From NCBI GenBank assembly GCA_947594835.1, contig CANQEH010000015.1, positions 1 to 64,000 on the forward strand: a stretch of 64,000 nucleotides of DNA, written 5' to 3'. Made by a program: the position numbers and the translations under genes. The stretch is from an uncultured Acetatifactor sp. GTDB lineage: Bacteria > Bacillota > Clostridia > Lachnospirales > Lachnospiraceae. The notes under the pieces were generated by a model. It had not been told where the DNA came from. It worked only from the letters and a program-made list of their open reading frames with translations, and did not search any database. Positions 61,034 to 64,000 of this stretch are shown piece after piece (within the stretch, counting starts at the first letter, position 1; each line of letters starts with the position of its first letter).

Positions 61034-63046
61034 ATGAGAAGGACAATCAAAGGGAAACTGACATTCAGCGTCATCTGTATCGTGGTGGCCAGCATCCTGC
61101 TGACGAGCCTGGGGATTGCCTCTGTGGCAGGACGGAATATGATCTCGGATCAGACGGGCGTTCTGGAATTGAATTCAGCCCGTTATGCGGAAGAGATTAA
61201 CACCTGGATCGAGAGTGAGAAAATGCTGGCGGAGGGAACTGCGGCCAGCGTGGCGGCAGTGGAAAGCATAGAGAGCGATTTTTTACAGTCGGTGGTGGAC
61301 AGCCATGCCGCTGGAAGGGAGGAGCTTTTAAACCTCTACTGCGGCACGCCGGACGGCCGGTTTATCCAGTCAAACCGGGAGGCGGGGATCCCCGAAGGGT
61401 TTAACCCGGTGGAGCGGGGCTGGTATATCCAGGCGTCGGCGCAGAAAGGAACCATCGTGACCGACCCTTATCTGGACGGCATCACGGGGCAGATGTGCGC
61501 GACCATCGCCACGCCGGTCCTGATCGGAGGGGAAGTGGCCGCAGTCATCGGACTGGATGTGACGATGACGACGGTGTCTGACCTCACAGACAATATCAAT
61601 TACACCGAGGGGGCTTACGGCTTCCTGGTGGACGGCAGCGGCAACTATGTGACCCATCCTAACAAAGCGTATGCCCCCAGGGTGATGGACGCGGACACCG
61701 TGGCTGTGACTGCAGTGGCGGACGTGCTGCCGGAGGTGGCCGAGATGCTCTCCGACGGCACAGAGGTGCGCCAGATCACAGACTATGACGGGGTTTCCTG
61801 CTATTTCTCCCTGACCCAGGTGAAGGGGAGCGACTGGATGCTGGGCGTGGTGGTGCCGGCGGCCAATGTGACCAGCTCCCTGCGGGCCATGGCGGTGGTG
61901 GCCGTTCTGATCGCCCTGGTTATTATGGCCCTGGTGGCGGTATTCATGTCTGTTCTGATCGGGAAGATGCTGGCTCCCGTGCAGGTGCTGAAGCAGTTTG
62001 CCTCCGGGGACTTTTCGGAGAATGCCGTGGTGGAGAAAGGGATCCCGGCCCAGTATAAAGATGAGACGGAGCAGATCGAGACGGCGACGCTGGGCGTGAA
62101 GCGGCAGATCCGCGGCATTATCTTAAACACCAAGCAGGAGGCGGAGAACATTGAGACCATCGCCGAGAGGACTTCCGGGGAGATGACCCAGTTGAATCAG
62201 GATATCTCCGGCATTACGGATACCATCGGCCATGTGATGAAACAGACCACATAGGCAAAGTCGCTTGCACAGGACATCCAGGGAACCAGCCAGGAACTGG
62301 GACAAAACATCGAGAGCGTGGCACGCAAGGCCAGGGAAGGGGCGACCCAGTCCGGCGATATCATGGAGCGCGCGGCCAGACAGCTGAAATCCTCGGAGAA
62401 GTCCACGGGCGAAGCGGTGCAGATCTATCAGGACACGAAAGCTGAGCTGGAGCAGGCCATAGCGGACAGCCAGCGGGTGAAAGAGATTGATTCGCTGACA
62501 GAGGAGATACTGGCCATCAGCTCCCAGACAAACCTGCTGGCGCTCAATGCCTCCATCGAGGCGGCCCGGGCCGGGGAAGTGGGGAAAGGGTTTGCCGTGG
62601 TGGCAGATGAGATCCGTATGCTGGCGGATAATTCCAGGCAGGCGGTGGATAAGATACGGAAGGTGACCGAAGGCGTGGTGGAGAATGTGTCCAGCCTGTC
62701 GGAGAGCTCCGAAAAGATCCTGCGCTTTATGAATGAAAAGGTCATGGAAGACTATCAGGGCATGACGGAGCTGGCCAGGATGTATGAGCAGGACGCCGTG
62801 TTCTACAACGATATTTCCGGCCAGCTGGGCGCAGCGTCTGAGGAAATGTCGTCCAATATGGAGGGGATCCGGGAGTCCATCCTTTCTGTGGTCTCCCTGG
62901 TGGGAGAGATCGCAGACCAGATGCAGACCATCGAACAGTCTGCGGAGGACTCCAACGAGAAGTCCCAGACGGTGCTGGCACAGATGGGAGAGCTCTCCCG
63001 CCTGAGCGAACAGCTCAACCAGACGGTGGCGTCTTTCAAGGTGTAA
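61034..63046 (+). pseudogene. Methyl-accepting chemotaxis protein, interrupted by TAG
   Basis: A receptor of 671 codons: membrane segment about 15-35, extracellular dCache-like domain about 40-285 (RGWYIQASAQKGTIVTDPYLD, GLDVTMTTVSDLTDNI), second membrane segment about 292-318, HAMP, then a signalling domain with the hairpin tip [29 protein letters not shown]. Codon 407 is TAG (62252-62254), just after the HAMP linker; the same frame continues intact to 63046. Reading Gln (CAG) there would restore the gene. Truncated product would sense but not signal. A recent nonsense mutation or sequencing error is likely. Confidence 0.85.
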
Positions 63047-63103
63047 GGGCCGGGGAAACGCTGGAGTGCGGTTTTCTCTTAAAATTTCTTGAGACAGAGT
63101 TAA

Positions 63104-63137
63104 AAAGCCGGGACAGCTTTCGCTGCCCCGGCTTTTG
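63104..63137 (+). terminator. Terminator after the chemotaxis receptor gene
   Basis: AAAGCCGGGACAGC pairs with GCTGCCCCGGCTTT around TTTC, ending in TTTT. Confidence 0.85.
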
Positions 63138-63168
63138 TGACAGATCCGCCTGACGGCGGTCTTTTGAG

Positions 63169-63256
63169 CGGAGATGGAGGGATTTGAACCCTCGCGTCGG
63201 TTGCCCGGCCTACCGCATTTCGAGTGCGGACCCTTCAGCCACTTGGGTACATCTCC
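63169..63256 (-). tRNA. tRNA-Ser (anticodon CGA)
   Basis: Minus strand, 88 bases. Acceptor GGAGATG/CATCTCC with discriminator G, anticodon stem GCA-CTCGAAA-TGC giving anticodon CGA, a long variable arm (GGCCGGGCAACCGACGC region) typical of serine tRNA, and T arm GAGGGTTCAAATCCCTC. CCA is not encoded. It reads UCG codons. Confidence 0.97.
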
Positions 63257-63336
63257 GAACGTTAATCATTCTATAAGAAAATGTCCCGCTTGGCAAGCCC
63301 TGGGGAGGAAAATCTTCAAAAATATTTTTCTCGAGA

Positions 63337-63365
63337 TTGTGCACAAAGCCGGAATAGGTTATAAT
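63337..63365 (+). promoter_or_regulatory. Promoter of the phosphofructokinase gene
   Basis: TTGTGC at 63337-63342 and a perfect TATAAT at 63360-63365 with a 17-base spacer. Confidence 0.8.
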
Positions 63366-63405
63366 GAAAGCTGGAAATGCCTTTGAGGGCGGAATGGAGG
63401 AGCAT

Positions 63406-64000
63406 ATGAAGCGAATTGGAATGTTGACCAGCGGCGGAGACTGTCAGGCTTTGAATGCGGCCATGAGAGGTGTTGTGAAAACTCTCTCCAACAGCAAGGA
63501 GGAAGTGGAAATTTACGGATTTCTGGACGGCTATAAGGGGTTGATTTACAGCAGGTTCCAGATGCTGACCGGCAAGGATTTTTCGGGGATCCTCACAAAG
63601 GGCGGCACGATCTTAGGCACCTCCCGCACGCCTTTTAAGACCATCCATGAGCCCGATGAGAACGGCCTCAACAAGGTGGAGGCCATGAAGCAGAACTATT
63701 ACAAGCTGCAGCTGGACTGCCTGGTGATCCTGGGCGGGAACGGCACCCACAAGACGGCGAACCTCCTGCGGGAGGAGGGGCTGAATATCATCACGCTTCC
63801 CAAGACCATCGACAACGATCTCTGGGGGACGGATATGACCTTCGGCTTCCAGAGCGCAGTGGACATTGCCACGGAAGCCATCGACTGCATCCATACCACG
63901 GCGGCTTCCCACGGGAGGGTGTTCATCGTGGAGATCATGGGCCATAAGGTGGGCTGGCTTCCCTTGAATGCGGGAATGGCAGGCGGCGCCGATATTATTT
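63406..64000 (+). CDS. pfkA: 6-phosphofructokinase, partial at window end
   Basis: The first 198 codons of a phosphofructokinase; the gene runs off the window. MKRIGMLTSGGDCQALNAAMRGVV, GGTILGTSRTPF, LGGNGTHKTANLL and TLPKTIDNDLWGTDMTFGFQSAVD are visible, including the catalytic TIDND loop. GGNGT stands where ATP enzymes usually have GGDGS and PPi enzymes GGDD, so the phosphoryl donor is not settled from this part. Glycolytic step from fructose-6-phosphate. GGAGGAGCAT precedes the start. Confidence 0.9.
   Translation, partial: MKRIGMLTSGGDCQALNAAMRGVVKTLSNSKEEVEIYGFLDGYKGLIYSRFQMLTGKDFSGILTKGGTILGTSRTPFKTIHEPDENGLNKVEAMKQNYYKLQLDCLVILGGNGTHKTANLLREEGLNIITLPKTIDNDLWGTDMTFGFQSAVDIATEAIDCIHTTAASHGRVFIVEIMGHKVGWLPLNAGMAGGADII

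Noticed and set aside
62252..62254. Pyrrolysine insertion at the amber codon of the receptor gene
   Set aside because: No pyl genes are in the window and chemotaxis receptors are not known to need pyrrolysine; a nonsense mutation is simpler.

Overview
The window looks like chromosome of a spore-forming, Gram-positive clostridium, most likely of the Lachnospiraceae. The evidence is the spore genes spmA, spmB and a CotF-type coat gene, the ricT-trmN6-rsmI order, a T-box upstream of metG, a small SRP RNA, SdpR/SdpI, YesL and several Clostridia-restricted hypothetical families. Base composition is moderately GC-rich, with one clearly AT-richer island at 14.35-17.86 kb. I see no insertion sequence, prophage or CRISPR array.

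Layout. 0.1-3.5 kb: a VanG-type D-Ala-D-Ser ligase and a VanT-type membrane serine racemase. 3.7-7.4 kb: ricT, trmN6, rsmI, a small cysteine protein and two small spore-type proteins. 7.4-12.8 kb (minus strand): a VanR/VanS-like two-component system followed by a lipoprotein and a three-gene ABC transporter. 13.1-14.3 kb: spmA-spmB. 14.35-17.86 kb: a self-contained three-gene cassette (DUF262 protein, DUF3696-type AAA ATPase, unknown helical protein) with its own promoter and terminator, the best candidate for an undescribed defence system here. 17.9-21.2 kb: a DUF885 peptidase and sdpR-sdpI. 21.3-26.8 kb: pentose metabolism (FGGY kinase, split transketolase, rpe) with an anchored amidase between. 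27-32.3 kb: a hypothetical gene, T-box/metG, lipase, acetyltransferase and YesL-like protein. 32.5-36.9 kb: msmK-type ATPase, CdaR-type regulator, a hypothetical protein and a radical SAM protein. 37-40.4 kb: SRP RNA, a flavin reductase and two tandem paralogous membrane proteins. 40.4-47.7 kb: tadA, a LacI regulator, glgP-malQ and a MATE transporter. 47.7-57.9 kb: rhaM, a D-2-hydroxyacid dehydrogenase and a cellobiose locus (GH5, cellobiose phosphorylase, LacI regulator, ABC binding protein and two permeases). 58.2-64 kb: LytTR-DUF3021-ABC, a chemotaxis receptor broken by an amber codon, tRNA-Ser(CGA) and the start of a phosphofructokinase gene.

How the genes connect. Two LacI regulators have visible candidate operators. 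One lies in the spacer of the glgP promoter and the other occurs once in each divergent promoter region of the cellobiose locus. The cellobiose importer encodes no ATPase locally, so the MsmK-type ATPase 20 kb away probably energises it.

The most unusual non-coding signal is a set of structured leaders. Two of them (before the GH5 gene and inside the ABC operon near 60.1 kb) share one layout: a hairpin built on a copy of a translation start region, then a second hairpin whose loop can pair with bases ending 3 nt before the next Shine-Dalgarno. I found these by reading the sequence; no folding, alignment or database search was run.
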